From Catellatospora citrea (lineage in GTDB: Bacteria > Actinomycetota > Actinomycetes > Mycobacteriales > Micromonosporaceae): a stretch of 64,000 nt of DNA. Positions 8,739 to 17,593 of the stretch are shown here, piece by piece. The notes beneath the pieces were generated by a model. That model was not told the origin of the DNA and made no database searches. It saw nothing but the letters and a program-made list of their open reading frames with translations. Made by a program: the position numbers and the translations under genes. The stretch spans positions 62,001-126,000 of the forward strand of contig NZ_RAPR01000001.1 of NCBI RefSeq assembly GCF_003610235.1. Direction: 5' to 3'. Within the stretch, counting starts at the first letter, position 1; each line of letters starts with the position of its first letter.

Positions 8739-9356
8739 ATGACCTCCGTGAACGCCCTGACGCCCAGCCACCCGGCGACCGGCGAGCAGCCGCCGGCGGT
8801 CCGTGGCCGCCACCGACCGGGCCTGCGGGCCAGGCTCACCGGCTCGGCCGCGCCGTCACCGGGCCTGGTCGCCGTCGTGATCATCGTGACGTGGCTGGCG
8901 GTGCTCGCGGAGTCGACCCTCGTGCCGGCGAACCCGGCGCTGCACCGGGTGGCGCTGTTCGTGCACCTGGCGTGCCTGGTCGTCGGGTTCGGCGCGGTGG
9001 TCGCGGTCGACTGGTTCGCCCTGAAGTGGTTGCTGCGGCGCTGCCAGTTGCGGCAGGTGCTGGCCGTCGCCGACCAGGTGCACCTGCTGATCTGGCTGGG
9101 CCTGGCCGGTATGGCGGCCAGCGGCGGCCTGCTGCGGCCGGACCTGGGCGCGACACTCACCCAGATCAAGCTGCTGCTGGTGCTGCTCGTGGCGCTCAAC
9201 GGGGTCCAGGCCACCGCGCTGCACCGCAGGATCGCCGCCTTCACCGGGCCCGTTCCCCGGTTGCTGCTGCTGCGCTCGGTGCTGGCGGCCCTGGTGTCCC
9301 AGGGCGGCTGGTGGGGCGCGATGACGATCGGATTCCTCAGCAGCCACCCGGCATGA
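8739..9356 (+). CDS. Four-helix membrane protein between two DUF1996 genes
   Basis: 205 residues from ATG 8739. After a polar 35-residue start there are about four transmembrane helices. Polar residues sit in or near them: a His in VALFVHLACLVVGFG, a His in DQVHLLIWLGLAGMAASG and a Lys in LTQIKLLLVLLVALNG. This spacing (H...G, H...SG, K...N) recalls CopD/DUF2214-like membrane proteins, but I cannot assign it with certainty. The gap to the downstream DUF1996 gene is 31 bp, so the pair is likely one transcript. Confidence 0.75.
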   Translation: MTSVNALTPSHPATGEQPPAVRGRHRPGLRARLTGSAAPSPGLVAVVIIVTWLAVLAESTLVPANPALHRVALFVHLACLVVGFGAVVAVDWFALKWLLRRCQLRQVLAVADQVHLLIWLGLAGMAASGGLLRPDLGATLTQIKLLLVLLVALNGVQATALHRRIAAFTGPVPRLLLLRSVLAALVSQGGWWGAMTIGFLSSHPA

Positions 9357-9387
9357 GCCCGGTGGCCCACTCGACGCGGGAGAAGCT

Positions 9388-10482
9388 TTGCGCACCGAAC
9401 ACTCGGCACCGACCCCCCGCGACCGCGGCTGGGCGGCCCGGCTCGGCCGCCTCGGCCCGGTCCTGATCGCGGCACCGGTCGTGCTGGCGATCGCGGTGGT
9501 CTCGTTCATCGTCACCGACGCCGGCGAGGCGTCCACGCCCGAAGCGGCGGCGACCGGGTCGGCCGCGGCGGCGACGCCCTCGGCCGCACCGCCGGCGGCC
9601 TCCCCCGCGGCGAAACCGTCGGCGGTCCCGGCCAAGCCCGGCTGGGTCGCCGTCGACCCCGACGAGCAGAAGGCCGCTACCGCGGCGTTCTTCGCGCGCA
9701 CACCGCGCAAGGTGACCGGCAAGCCGGTGCAGGTCCCCGAGTTCCACGCGACCTGCACCGTCAGCCACCACGGCGACGACGACCCGATCGTGTTCCCCGG
9801 CCTGCCCGGCGCGTCGCACAACCACACCTTCTGGGGCAACAAGAGCACCGACAGCCGCACCACGGCCGTGTCGCTGCGCGCCGGCGCGACCAGCTGCAAC
9901 CCGCAGCAGGACCGGTCCGGTTACTGGATTCCGACGCTGTATCAGAACGGCCGCGTGATCGACCCCGACGAGATCACCGTCTACTACGGCTCCCGGCTGA
10001 AGGACCCCGCCAAGACCCAGCCGTTCCCGTACGGGCTGCGCATGATCGAGGGCGACGCGAAGAAGAAGTCGGACCCCAACGGCAACCGGTTCTGGTGCGC
10101 CGGGATCGGCGGCGAGGTGGGGCGGTCAAAGGACGGCGTCTTCCCCGTCTGCGCGTCCACCGCGCACATCGTCCGGCAGATCACGTTCCCGGACTGCTGG
10201 GACGGCAAGCACCTGGACAGCCCCGACCACAAGGCGCACATGTCCGGCGCGCTGCACACCGGGGTCTGCCCACGCAGCCACCCGATCCCGATCCCGTCGG
10301 TGTCGTTCGTCATCTCGTACAAGGACCTGAGCGCGAAGACCGACGGCATCACGCTGTCGTCGGGCAACTCGTTCTCCATGCACGCCGACTTCTTCAACGG
10401 CTGGGACCCCGAGGCGCTCGCCGCCCGCGTCCGCAACTGCCTCAACCAGGGCGTCAAGTGCAACGCCGCCGGCGGCTTCTGA
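9388..10482 (+). CDS. DUF1996 domain protein, membrane-anchored, paralogue B
   Basis: 364 residues. The TTG start is supported by a GGGAGA ribosome binding site at 9378-9383. The N-terminal anchor helix is at about 24-44, an Ala/Pro linker at 50-80, and DUF1996 from about 85 to the end. It shares with paralogue A the blocks DDPIV-PGLPGASH-H-F-GNK, GYWIPTLY, LRMI-GDAKK, FPDCWDGK-LDSPDHKAH and CPRSHP. Differences are concentrated in the linker and C terminus. Probably cotranscribed with the four-helix membrane protein. Function unknown; the conserved His and Cys residues suggest an exported metal-binding protein. Confidence 0.85.
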   Translation: MRTEHSAPTPRDRGWAARLGRLGPVLIAAPVVLAIAVVSFIVTDAGEASTPEAAATGSAAAATPSAAPPAASPAAKPSAVPAKPGWVAVDPDEQKAATAAFFARTPRKVTGKPVQVPEFHATCTVSHHGDDDPIVFPGLPGASHNHTFWGNKSTDSRTTAVSLRAGATSCNPQQDRSGYWIPTLYQNGRVIDPDEITVYYGSRLKDPAKTQPFPYGLRMIEGDAKKKSDPNGNRFWCAGIGGEVGRSKDGVFPVCASTAHIVRQITFPDCWDGKHLDSPDHKAHMSGALHTGVCPRSHPIPIPSVSFVISYKDLSAKTDGITLSSGNSFSMHADFFNGWDPEALAARVRNCLNQGVKCNAAGGF

Positions 10483-10502
10483 TCCGCCGGGCGGGATAGC
10501 CG

Positions 10503-10531
10503 GCCCGGCCGCCGCTCGCCGGCGGCCGGGC
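10503..10531. terminator. Bidirectional hairpin terminator candidate
   Basis: A perfect 12-bp GC-only stem (10503-10514 with 10520-10531) and a 5-nt loop lie between the convergent ends of DUF1996 paralogue B and the YqeB-like gene. There is no T-tract, as is usual in high-GC actinomycetes. Confidence 0.6.
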
Positions 10532-10544
10532 ACGATGCGCCCGC

Positions 10545-11291
10545 CTACACGGGCGCCTCGTCGGGCTGAGCACCGGTGACCTCGGCGGCTCGCTCGCCGA
10601 TGAGGCGGTAGAACTGGCGGTCGTCGTTCTGCCGGACGATCACGCCGAGCTTGGCCAGGTCGGCGCGCAGCTCGGCCGCGTCCTCGGCGGCGTTGTCCGC
10701 CAGCGCCTTCTGCCGCGCCTTGAGCAGGGCATTGGCCGTGGCGGACAGCTCAGGCAGATCCTCGACCCAGCGCATGTACTGCTCCAGGTGCGGATCGGCG
10801 TCGAAGAACGGGTAGCCGTGGCGCAGGAACGCCTCCTTGACCGCGTCCTCGTTCAGGTTGTTGTTCGCCCTGGCCAGCTCCCCGGTGTCGGTGCCGAGGA
10901 ACACGAGGTCGTCGACACCGTCGAGGTAGACGGCCGAGATCTCGGCGCGGGCGATCCGCCGGGTCTTCCTGCCCGCCCGCCAGATGACCCGGTCCTGCTG
11001 CACGGACACCGCGACCGAGTCCTTCAGCGTGCGACGGGCCACCTCCGCGCCGAAGCCCACGCCGAGCAGCAGGCACAGCACCGTCCCGTACGGGTCCGGC
11101 ACCTTGGCGAGCACCGAGATCCAGTCCCGCAGCGGCATGCCGTCCACGGACGCCGCCCATTCCGACACCGCACGCAACGCCCAGCCGAGCCCGGCTCCGA
11201 TGACGACACACGTGGCCCACAAGGCCGCGACTCTCCTGGTCGACACCCTGAGCTGTGATGACTTACCCGACTCGGTCTTGTTCGGACCCAT
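10545..11291 (-). CDS. YqeB-like membrane protein
   Basis: 248 residues. Two hydrophobic helices (about 22-45 and 68-90) are followed by a PH-like strand block (VAVSVQQDRVIWRAGRKTRRIARAEISAVYLDGVDDLVFLG) and a helical C-terminal domain (about 140-240). This arrangement and the phrase WVEDLPELSATANALLKAR match what I know as the actinobacterial YqeB family, whose function is not established. Single gene; the 302 bp upstream separates it from the divergent kinase gene. Confidence 0.7.
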   Translation of the reverse strand: MGPNKTESGKSSQLRVSTRRVAALWATCVVIGAGLGWALRAVSEWAASVDGMPLRDWISVLAKVPDPYGTVLCLLLGVGFGAEVARRTLKDSVAVSVQQDRVIWRAGRKTRRIARAEISAVYLDGVDDLVFLGTDTGELARANNNLNEDAVKEAFLRHGYPFFDADPHLEQYMRWVEDLPELSATANALLKARQKALADNAAEDAAELRADLAKLGVIVRQNDDRQFYRLIGERAAEVTGAQPDEAPV

Positions 11292-11593
11292 ACGCCAACT
11301 CCCTGAAGGTCATCAAAGCCAGCATTGTCGCGGACCCGTCTGCCACCCCCGCGCCGGGGCCCCGGTAGGCTGACGCGGTTAATGTGAATGGCATTCAGCT
11401 CTTTCGGACAAGGCACTTGCCGATGCGACGCACGTCACCCGATCACGGCTCCTTGATGTTCGCCATCCAACGCCGATCTAGCTATTCATGACGCTCGTTG
11501 TAGCAGGTAGCGATCGTGCGCAAACTCTTTACCCGTCGTTAATCCGTCCACCGGACAGCCTTCTATAGGGACAGCGGACGCGTTTCTCACCGC
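11292..11593. other. Divergent intergenic region between YqeB-like and kinase genes
   Basis: 302 bp with no coding potential that I accept. It is less GC-rich than its flanks. TATAGG at 11564-11569 could be a -10 box for the kinase gene, but I find no convincing -35 element at the right distance. Confidence 0.4.
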
Positions 11594-13429
11594 GTGTATT
11601 CTTCCGCGGTGCACGACTCATCCAAGAAGTTGCTGGCCTATCGATATCAGCTCCTCGACGTCATCGGCCAGGGCGGGCAGGGACGCGTCTGGCGGGCCCG
11701 GGACGAGTACCTCCAGCGGTTCGTGGCGATCAAGGAACTGCTCGCGCCGGCCCACCTGACCGAGCAGGAGCGCAAGGCCACCCGCGACCGCAGCCTGCGC
11801 GAAGCACGGGCCGTGGCGCAGCTCAGCCACCCCAACGTGATCCAGGTGTACGACGTGATCCCGCACCAGGGCGAGCCGTGGATCGTGATGGAACTGGTCC
11901 GCGCGAGATCGCTGCACCAGGTGCTCGCCGCCGACGGGCCGATCTCCGTCCAGCGGGCCGCCGACATCGGGCTCGCCCTGCTGGGCGCGCTCAGCGCGGC
12001 ACACCGGGCGGGCATCCTGCACCGCGACGTCAAGCCCGCCAACGTGCTGCTCGCCGATGACGGACGGGTGTTGCTGACCGACTTCGGCCTGGCCACGCAC
12101 CAGTCGGCGGACTCCAGCGTGACCCGCACCGGCATGGTCGTGGGATCCCCGGCCTACCTCGCCCCCGAGCGCGTCGGCGGCGACCGCGGCGGGCCTGCCG
12201 CCGACCTGTGGGCGTTGGGCGCGACCCTGTTCACCGCCGTCGAAGGCAGGCTGGTCTTCGACCGGCCGTCGCCCGCGGCGACGATCGCCGCGCTGGTGAC
12301 CGAACAGCCGCCGCGGCCGGCGCGGGCCGGAGCCCTGGCACCGGTGTTGGAAGGCCTGCTGCAGAAGGATCCCGACCAGCGCATCGACGCCGAGCGGGCC
12401 GAGGCGCTGCTGCGGACCGCGCTCGACGCGACCCGCCACGACTCCCCGCCTGCCGTCCAGCCCCGCACCGGTGACACGACCGACGCGAACCCGGCACCCC
12501 CGCCCGCGGCAGGACCGCCTGACTCCCCCGCGCCCGACCGGCCGAACTCCGAAGCCGTCGTACCCGTCGTGCCAGACGTGCCCGACGTGCCGTCATGGGC
12601 CGCGCCCACCCCGACACCGCACCCCTCCCCCACCGGCGAGCCGCCCACCGCGGACACCGGCGACGTCACGCCGACCCAGGCTGACCGCGGCACCGGGCCT
12701 GCCCGTCGCTTTCGGCCGCGGGTGGCGCTGCCGGCGGCCGCGGCGCTGATCCTGCTGCTCAGCGTGGGCGTCGGCGCGATGACCTGGCGCAGCCCCGCCC
12801 TGCCGGAAACCAGGTTCGCCGACGCCACCGGCTTCCCGCCGGCCGTCGCCCCGCCGGCCGGTTCCCAGCAGTCCTCGCCGAAGGCCCGCCCGGCGCCGTC
12901 CGCGCCCCCGTCACCAGCCGCGACCACGACACCCGGCACGTCGGGGCAGCCCTCCGGCACGCCCTGGCGATCGCCGCTACCGAGCCCTTCGCCCACCACG
13001 AACACCAGCCAACCGGCCGCACCTCCAGTGGTGAGCCACGTCGGTGAGATCACCGGCATCGGCGGCAAGTGTGTCGACGTCTCCGGTGCCCGTCGCGCCG
13101 ACGGCACGCCGATCGTGATCTTCACCTGCAACGGGTCCGCCGCCCAGACCTGGACGATGAAGGCCGACGGCACCGTACGGGCGCTCGGAAAGTGCCTCGA
13201 CGTGCAGGACGACGGCACCTACGACGGCGCGGCGGTGCAACTCTGGTCCTGCGGCACCGGCCAGGCGAACCAGCGCTGGGTGTACGACAGCGCCACCCGC
13301 CACCTGGTCAATCCCGCCTCCGGCACGTGCCTGGACGCCAGGGACCAGTCCAGCGCCGACGGCACCCGGCTGCAGATCTGGACCTGCAACCCGAACTACC
13401 AGGCGAACCAGCGCTGGAGCCCGCCCTGA
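11594..13429 (+). CDS. Membrane Ser/Thr protein kinase with extracellular ricin-B lectin domain
   Basis: 611 residues (GTG 11594; a second in-frame GTG at 11609 is possible). The kinase domain spans about 17-275: P-loop GQGGQGRVW, catalytic Lys47 in AIKE, HRD-type HRDVKPAN (Asp145), DFG (163-165) and APE. A Pro-rich juxtamembrane linker runs to about 370, one transmembrane helix is at about 377-396, a second Pro/Ser/Thr linker follows, and a ricin B trefoil (about 484-609) has QxW repeats and paired Cys. The lectin should lie outside the cell, so this reads as a receptor kinase for a glycan or wall polymer. Kinase part is certain; ligand is inferred. Confidence 0.92.
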   Translation: MYSSAVHDSSKKLLAYRYQLLDVIGQGGQGRVWRARDEYLQRFVAIKELLAPAHLTEQERKATRDRSLREARAVAQLSHPNVIQVYDVIPHQGEPWIVMELVRARSLHQVLAADGPISVQRAADIGLALLGALSAAHRAGILHRDVKPANVLLADDGRVLLTDFGLATHQSADSSVTRTGMVVGSPAYLAPERVGGDRGGPAADLWALGATLFTAVEGRLVFDRPSPAATIAALVTEQPPRPARAGALAPVLEGLLQKDPDQRIDAERAEALLRTALDATRHDSPPAVQPRTGDTTDANPAPPPAAGPPDSPAPDRPNSEAVVPVVPDVPDVPSWAAPTPTPHPSPTGEPPTADTGDVTPTQADRGTGPARRFRPRVALPAAAALILLLSVGVGAMTWRSPALPETRFADATGFPPAVAPPAGSQQSSPKARPAPSAPPSPAATTTPGTSGQPSGTPWRSPLPSPSPTTNTSQPAAPPVVSHVGEITGIGGKCVDVSGARRADGTPIVIFTCNGSAAQTWTMKADGTVRALGKCLDVQDDGTYDGAAVQLWSCGTGQANQRWVYDSATRHLVNPASGTCLDARDQSSADGTRLQIWTCNPNYQANQRWSPP

Positions 13430-13448
13430 ACCGCTGACTCCCGCCGGC

Positions 13449-14330
13449 TCACTCCGGCGAACCGGCCACCACCGACGCCTCGGTCTGCCGGTTTCGCCCC
13501 CGGTAGCGGGCCACCGCCGTGAGCAGCCCGTACGCGAGCAGCCCGCCCAGCAGCAGCGGACCGAGCACCGAGAGTCCCACATCGCCGTGGTCTCCGGACG
13601 GGGTCGGGCCGGCGAGGGCGGTCGCCAGGATCGCGGCCGCGACAGTGCTCACCGTGAGCAGTCCCGCGACGACCAGTGTCGCCGTCGACTCCCGGCGGAC
13701 GAGCAGGCAGACCAGCGCCGCGATCACCGGTCCGACCAGCAGCGCCGAACCCAGCGAGGTGTCGACCCGGGCGCCGTAGTCGAGTTCGAGCTCCAGCGCG
13801 CCGAGGACCGGCGGGTCGATCGCGATCGCGTTCGCACTGACGCCCAGCAGGATCCAGACCACCGCCGCGCCCGCGACGGCACCCGATGCCGGCACCCGGG
13901 CCGATGCGGCGAGCCTGCTGACGATCAGGCTGGTCACCACGCCGACCGCCACACCCACGATCGCCGCCTCGGCGATCGAAGCCGACGCGGAGTCGACCAG
14001 GTAGAGATGCTGTGCCCGGCCCGCTTGCGCCGTGAGATAGGGCACGACGGTGCCCACGCCCAGCGCCGCCGCCACGACCGCCGCCCACACCGGGCTGTCG
14101 AGCACCACCCGGGTCAGCAGCACGGCGACGACGACCGCGGTCGCGCAGAACCACACCGTGCCGCGGTGGTTCAGCAGCCAGTCGTTGTCGCTGCCCGCGT
14201 CGAATCGGCGGTCGAAGTTCAGCGCCCCGATGGCCAGTGCCCCCGTCACCTGCGCCGAGGCCAGCACCACGCCGAGCACCCCGGCCACCACCGGACCGGA
14301 CCAGAAAGGCACATCGCGGCGCACCGTCAT
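13449..14330 (-). CDS. Polytopic membrane protein of unknown function
   Basis: 293 residues with about eight predicted transmembrane helices separated by short loops, and a polar C-terminal tail (ARYRGRNRQTEASVV). A negatively charged external loop (FDRRFDAGSDNDW) follows helix 1. No family motif recognised. It converges on the kinase gene, with 19 bp between stop codons. Confidence 0.7.
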   Translation of the reverse strand: MTVRRDVPFWSGPVVAGVLGVVLASAQVTGALAIGALNFDRRFDAGSDNDWLLNHRGTVWFCATAVVVAVLLTRVVLDSPVWAAVVAAALGVGTVVPYLTAQAGRAQHLYLVDSASASIAEAAIVGVAVGVVTSLIVSRLAASARVPASGAVAGAAVVWILLGVSANAIAIDPPVLGALELELDYGARVDTSLGSALLVGPVIAALVCLLVRRESTATLVVAGLLTVSTVAAAILATALAGPTPSGDHGDVGLSVLGPLLLGGLLAYGLLTAVARYRGRNRQTEASVVAGSPE

Positions 14331-14556
14331 GGGCCGAAACTAACCAGTGACACCGGCGGCGTCAACGCGCCTCGATGCGACAGGCCGCCCGGTCCGCCAC
14401 CGTCGACATGCACCGGAAGTCCACCCTGGTCAGTGCCGCGGGTCGACAGGACGACACACGCGCCACGCCGGGGAGTTGCTCCGTCGCCGGTCGCCCGACT
14501 TCTAGACTGACCTGCCCGCATCCAGGCGTCATCATTCGATCGGCGAGGGAGATCCC

Positions 14557-15321
14557 ATGTCAGCAGTCGCCCTTCCGCACGACGTGCACGGCTCCGGGCC
14601 GCACCGCGTCATCGTCCTGCACGGCTGGTTCGGTGACCGCCGGGCCTTCGCGAAGGTCGTGCCCTATCTCGACGGCGGCGCCTTCACCTACGCCTTCGCC
14701 GACTACCGCGGCTACGGCCAGGCCCGCGACCTGTCCGGCGAGCACACCATCGCCGAGATCGCGGGCGACGTGCTCGCCCTTGCCGACAAGCTCGGCTGGG
14801 ACGACTTCTCCATGGTCGGGCACTCGATGGGCGGCAGTGTCATCCAGCGGGTCATGCTGGACGCGCCTGGCCGGGTACGCAGGCTCGTCGGCGTCAATCC
14901 GGTGCCCGCCTCCGGTGTGCCGTTCGACGAGCAGGGCTGGGCGCTGTTCACCGGGGCCGCCGACGAGCCGGGCAACCGGCGGGCGATCATCGACTTCACC
15001 ACCGGGGGCAGGCTGCCGGCGGCCTGGCTGGACGAGATGACGGCGTACTCGGTCGGCAACTCCAACGTCGAGGCGTTCCGCGCGTACCTGCACGCCTGGG
15101 CGCACACCGACTTCCACACCGAGGTCGTGGGCAACTCCACGCCGGTGCTGGTCGTCGCCGGCGGGCAGGACCCGGCGCTGTCGGCCGACGTCATGCGTGC
15201 CACCTGGCTGCAGTGGTATCCGAACGCCGAGCTGACCGTGCTGGCCGACGCGGGGCACTACCCGATGGAGGAGACTCCCCTGGCCCTCGTCGCGGTGATC
15301 GAGAAGTTCCTCAGGTCGTGA
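14557..15321 (+). CDS. Alpha/beta hydrolase
   Basis: 254 residues; ATG 14557 follows a GAGGGAGA ribosome binding site. The oxyanion loop is LHGWFG, the nucleophile elbow is GHSMGG with Ser90, the acid is probably Asp205 (AGGQDPALS) and the base His234 (ADAGHYPMEE). All triad members are in order. The overall form resembles small esterases/lactonases and haloperoxidase-like hydrolases; a substrate cannot be named. It ends five bases before the convergent SitI3-like gene. Confidence 0.93.
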   Translation: MSAVALPHDVHGSGPHRVIVLHGWFGDRRAFAKVVPYLDGGAFTYAFADYRGYGQARDLSGEHTIAEIAGDVLALADKLGWDDFSMVGHSMGGSVIQRVMLDAPGRVRRLVGVNPVPASGVPFDEQGWALFTGAADEPGNRRAIIDFTTGGRLPAAWLDEMTAYSVGNSNVEAFRAYLHAWAHTDFHTEVVGNSTPVLVVAGGQDPALSADVMRATWLQWYPNAELTVLADAGHYPMEETPLALVAVIEKFLRS

Positions 15322-15326
15322 CCGCC

Positions 15327-15770
15327 TCACCCGGTGAACATGTCGCCGACGCCGTAGTTGTCCCACCACGACGCCCGGTGCCTGACGAGCGCGCCGCCTG
15401 CGCGGTGCAGCAGCAGCCGGTCGCCGTTCAGCACCAGCGTCGCGTCCTCCGGGCCGGTGTGCAGCACGCGGCCCACGACGTCGAGCATCCCGCCGACCGC
15501 CCAGACCGGGTCGGCCTGCTTGTCCATGTGGAAGGTCAGTGACACGCACAGCTTCGGCTGCCACACCCACTGGCCGTGGTCGGCCGTGACGTCGACGTAG
15601 CCGTTGCGGCGCGCGAGCACGCTCACCGCGAAGCCGCGTGCGGCGTCCAGGTTGACGCTCAGCAGCGGTGGCGTCCCGGCCGGACGCTCGGCCGGGTCGG
15701 GCAGCGCCCGCTGGGCGAGCTGCTCGACGGGCGGATCGCCCGCGAGCGTCAAGGTGTAGTCGATGCCCAC
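15327..15770 (-). CDS. SitI3-like protein (possible immunity-type family)
   Basis: 147 residues; GTG 15770 is preceded by GGAGG seven bases upstream. It begins MGIDYTLTLAGDPPVEQLAQRAL and continues with FAVSVLARRNGYVDV, LCVSLTFHMDKQ and ATLVLNGDRLLL. This matches my memory of actinobacterial proteins annotated as SitI3 family, named after a Myxococcus immunity protein. No toxin gene is seen beside it, so an immunity role here is only a family-level hint. Confidence 0.5.
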   Translation of the reverse strand: MGIDYTLTLAGDPPVEQLAQRALPDPAERPAGTPPLLSVNLDAARGFAVSVLARRNGYVDVTADHGQWVWQPKLCVSLTFHMDKQADPVWAVGGMLDVVGRVLHTGPEDATLVLNGDRLLLHRAGGALVRHRASWWDNYGVGDMFTG

Positions 15771-15893
15771 CGCGAACCTCCGGATTCATCCGGTGCCGAT
15801 TCTGTCCTACGGGGGCACGCCGGCGGCCCCTGCGGTCAGTCGGGTCAGGTTCGGCCTGGAGAAGCCGCTGCGCCGTCCGGTAGGGTCGGCCGC

Positions 15894-16838
15894 GTGGATC
15901 TGGATCGCACCGCCGCCCGGCTCGGGGTGCCCGTCGCGGAGGTCGAGCGCGTGCACCTGCTCGCCGGTGACCTGCCGTCGGCTCCGCTGCCCGCCAAGGC
16001 CGACGCCCCCGCGATCCTCACCCGGCTCGCGGTGCGGCCGGAGGATGCGGCCGAGATCATGGCGGGCTGGCCCGACCCCGACTCGCCACTGTGGACTCCG
16101 GAGCTGCGCTGGCTGCTCGACCGCTCGATCGCCCTGGTCCGCGCCGATCTCGGCGGCCACGGCTGGCTGCCGCCCGGTCCGGAGCTGCCGCGCGACCGGG
16201 GTCTCGCGTGGCGGCACCTCTATGTGTACGCGTACCTGGCGCTGGTCGACGTCGTCAGGGGATACCACCGCGACCACGGCATCGCCGAGGCCGTCACGTG
16301 GACGTCCCTCGCGGACCTGGGTCGCAACCTCGCGATCGACCGGCGGATGCACCGCGAGGGCTGGCCGGTCATGCAGAGCTGGCTGTCGCTGCACGCGCGC
16401 GGCAGCATCTACGAGCTCGGCCGGCTGCAGTACCACCCTGGCGACACCACCATCGGCCTGCACATCGCCGAGTCGGGGCCGCTGACCCCGGAGGCGGTCT
16501 CGGCGTCGCTCGACGAGGCCCGCGCGTTCTTCCCGCGCCACTTTCCCGACCAGCACTACACGGCGTTCACCTGCGGCTCGTGGCTGCTCGACCCGCAGCT
16601 GCTGGACTACCTGCCCGAGGACTCCAACATCATCCGGTTCCAGCAGAGGTTCGAGCTGGAGCCCTACGAGGAGCCGGAGGGGCTGGACGCCGACGTGGAG
16701 GTGCTGCGGTTCGTGTTCCGGTCCCTGACCACGCCGCTCGACCAGCTGCCGCGCGACACCGTGCTCCAGCGCGCGGCCGTCGACCACCTCCAGGCAGGCC
16801 GCCACTGGCGCTGGCGCCGCGGCAGCTTCCCGATCTGA
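15894..16838 (+). CDS. Predicted GNAT-type acyltransferase (DUF5596-like)
   Basis: 314 residues from GTG 15894, with a GGTAGGGT element about nine bases upstream. An N-terminal helical domain (about 1-130) is followed by a region with WTSLADLGRNLAIDRRMHREGWPV, LHARGSIYELGRLQYHP, LHIAESGPLTPEAVSASLDEARAFFPRHFPDQHYTAFTCGSWLLDP and LPEDSNIIRFQQRFEL. These blocks are those of the actinobacterial acyltransferase domain proteins with N-acyltransferase N-terminal domain. Substrate unknown. The following gene starts 13 bp downstream and is probably cotranscribed. Confidence 0.75.
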   Translation: MDLDRTAARLGVPVAEVERVHLLAGDLPSAPLPAKADAPAILTRLAVRPEDAAEIMAGWPDPDSPLWTPELRWLLDRSIALVRADLGGHGWLPPGPELPRDRGLAWRHLYVYAYLALVDVVRGYHRDHGIAEAVTWTSLADLGRNLAIDRRMHREGWPVMQSWLSLHARGSIYELGRLQYHPGDTTIGLHIAESGPLTPEAVSASLDEARAFFPRHFPDQHYTAFTCGSWLLDPQLLDYLPEDSNIIRFQQRFELEPYEEPEGLDADVEVLRFVFRSLTTPLDQLPRDTVLQRAAVDHLQAGRHWRWRRGSFPI

Positions 16839-16851
16839 TCAGGAGGTCGGC

Positions 16852-17583
16852 ATGTCGATGCACGACATCGAGGATCTGGTGTCCGCATCGGTCGTGGTGC
16901 TCGACGCCCGCCACGCCGAGCACGACGACCGGCTGCGGGACTGGTTCACCGCGCTGTACGCGTTCCAGGCCGGGTTCGACTGCTCGTACACCCAGGGGCG
17001 GGTGCTGGAGATCCTGCTGCGCCGACGGCACACCTACCGGTTCCCGCTGTCCGAGCATCCGGACTACGTGCAGCGCCGCGTGTTCTTCGACGGGCTGACC
17101 GAGTTCCAGGCGCTGCGCGAGTGCGACGAGGACGCCGACGACTTCGCCGGTTACGACGACTGGCTGCAGGACGGTTACGTCGACCCGCCGTGGCTGTACT
17201 GCGAGGCGGGCACGGCCCTGTGGCGCCGGCTGGTCGACGCGGGACGGCTGCACGGCCGCGACGCGGTCGCGCCCGCCCGCGTCGCGCTGCTCGACGTCGT
17301 CACGGCGGTCGCCGAGGCCGCCGAACAGCACGGCGACCCGGGGCTCGTCGCGGCGTGGTACGCCCTGGGCCCCGGAGCGCTCGTCGACGGCGCGCTGCTG
17401 GATGTCGAGGACCTGCGCGACGATCCCGGCGTCACCCGGCTGCGGGAGATCGTGCAGCGCAGCGGTGCCGCGTCGGCAGAGCTGCCGGACGGCTACCGGC
17501 CCACCGACGAGCAGCTCGACATGCTGGGCGACGAGCGCGAAACCTGGTGGTACGGCATCCTCGCGCCGGCAGGGACACGCTGA
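16852..17583 (+). CDS. Acidic protein of unknown function
   Basis: 243 residues; ATG 16852 follows AGGAGG at 16841-16846. Soluble, strongly acidic and mostly helical by composition, with a DLVSASVVVLDARHAEHDDRLRDW start and a repeated Asp/Glu-rich section around 95-115. No transmembrane segment, signal peptide or motif that I recognise. The 13-bp spacing places it in one transcript with the acyltransferase-like gene. Confidence 0.65.
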   Translation: MSMHDIEDLVSASVVVLDARHAEHDDRLRDWFTALYAFQAGFDCSYTQGRVLEILLRRRHTYRFPLSEHPDYVQRRVFFDGLTEFQALRECDEDADDFAGYDDWLQDGYVDPPWLYCEAGTALWRRLVDAGRLHGRDAVAPARVALLDVVTAVAEAAEQHGDPGLVAAWYALGPGALVDGALLDVEDLRDDPGVTRLREIVQRSGAASAELPDGYRPTDEQLDMLGDERETWWYGILAPAGTR

Positions 17584-17593
17584 CGTCCGCCGG

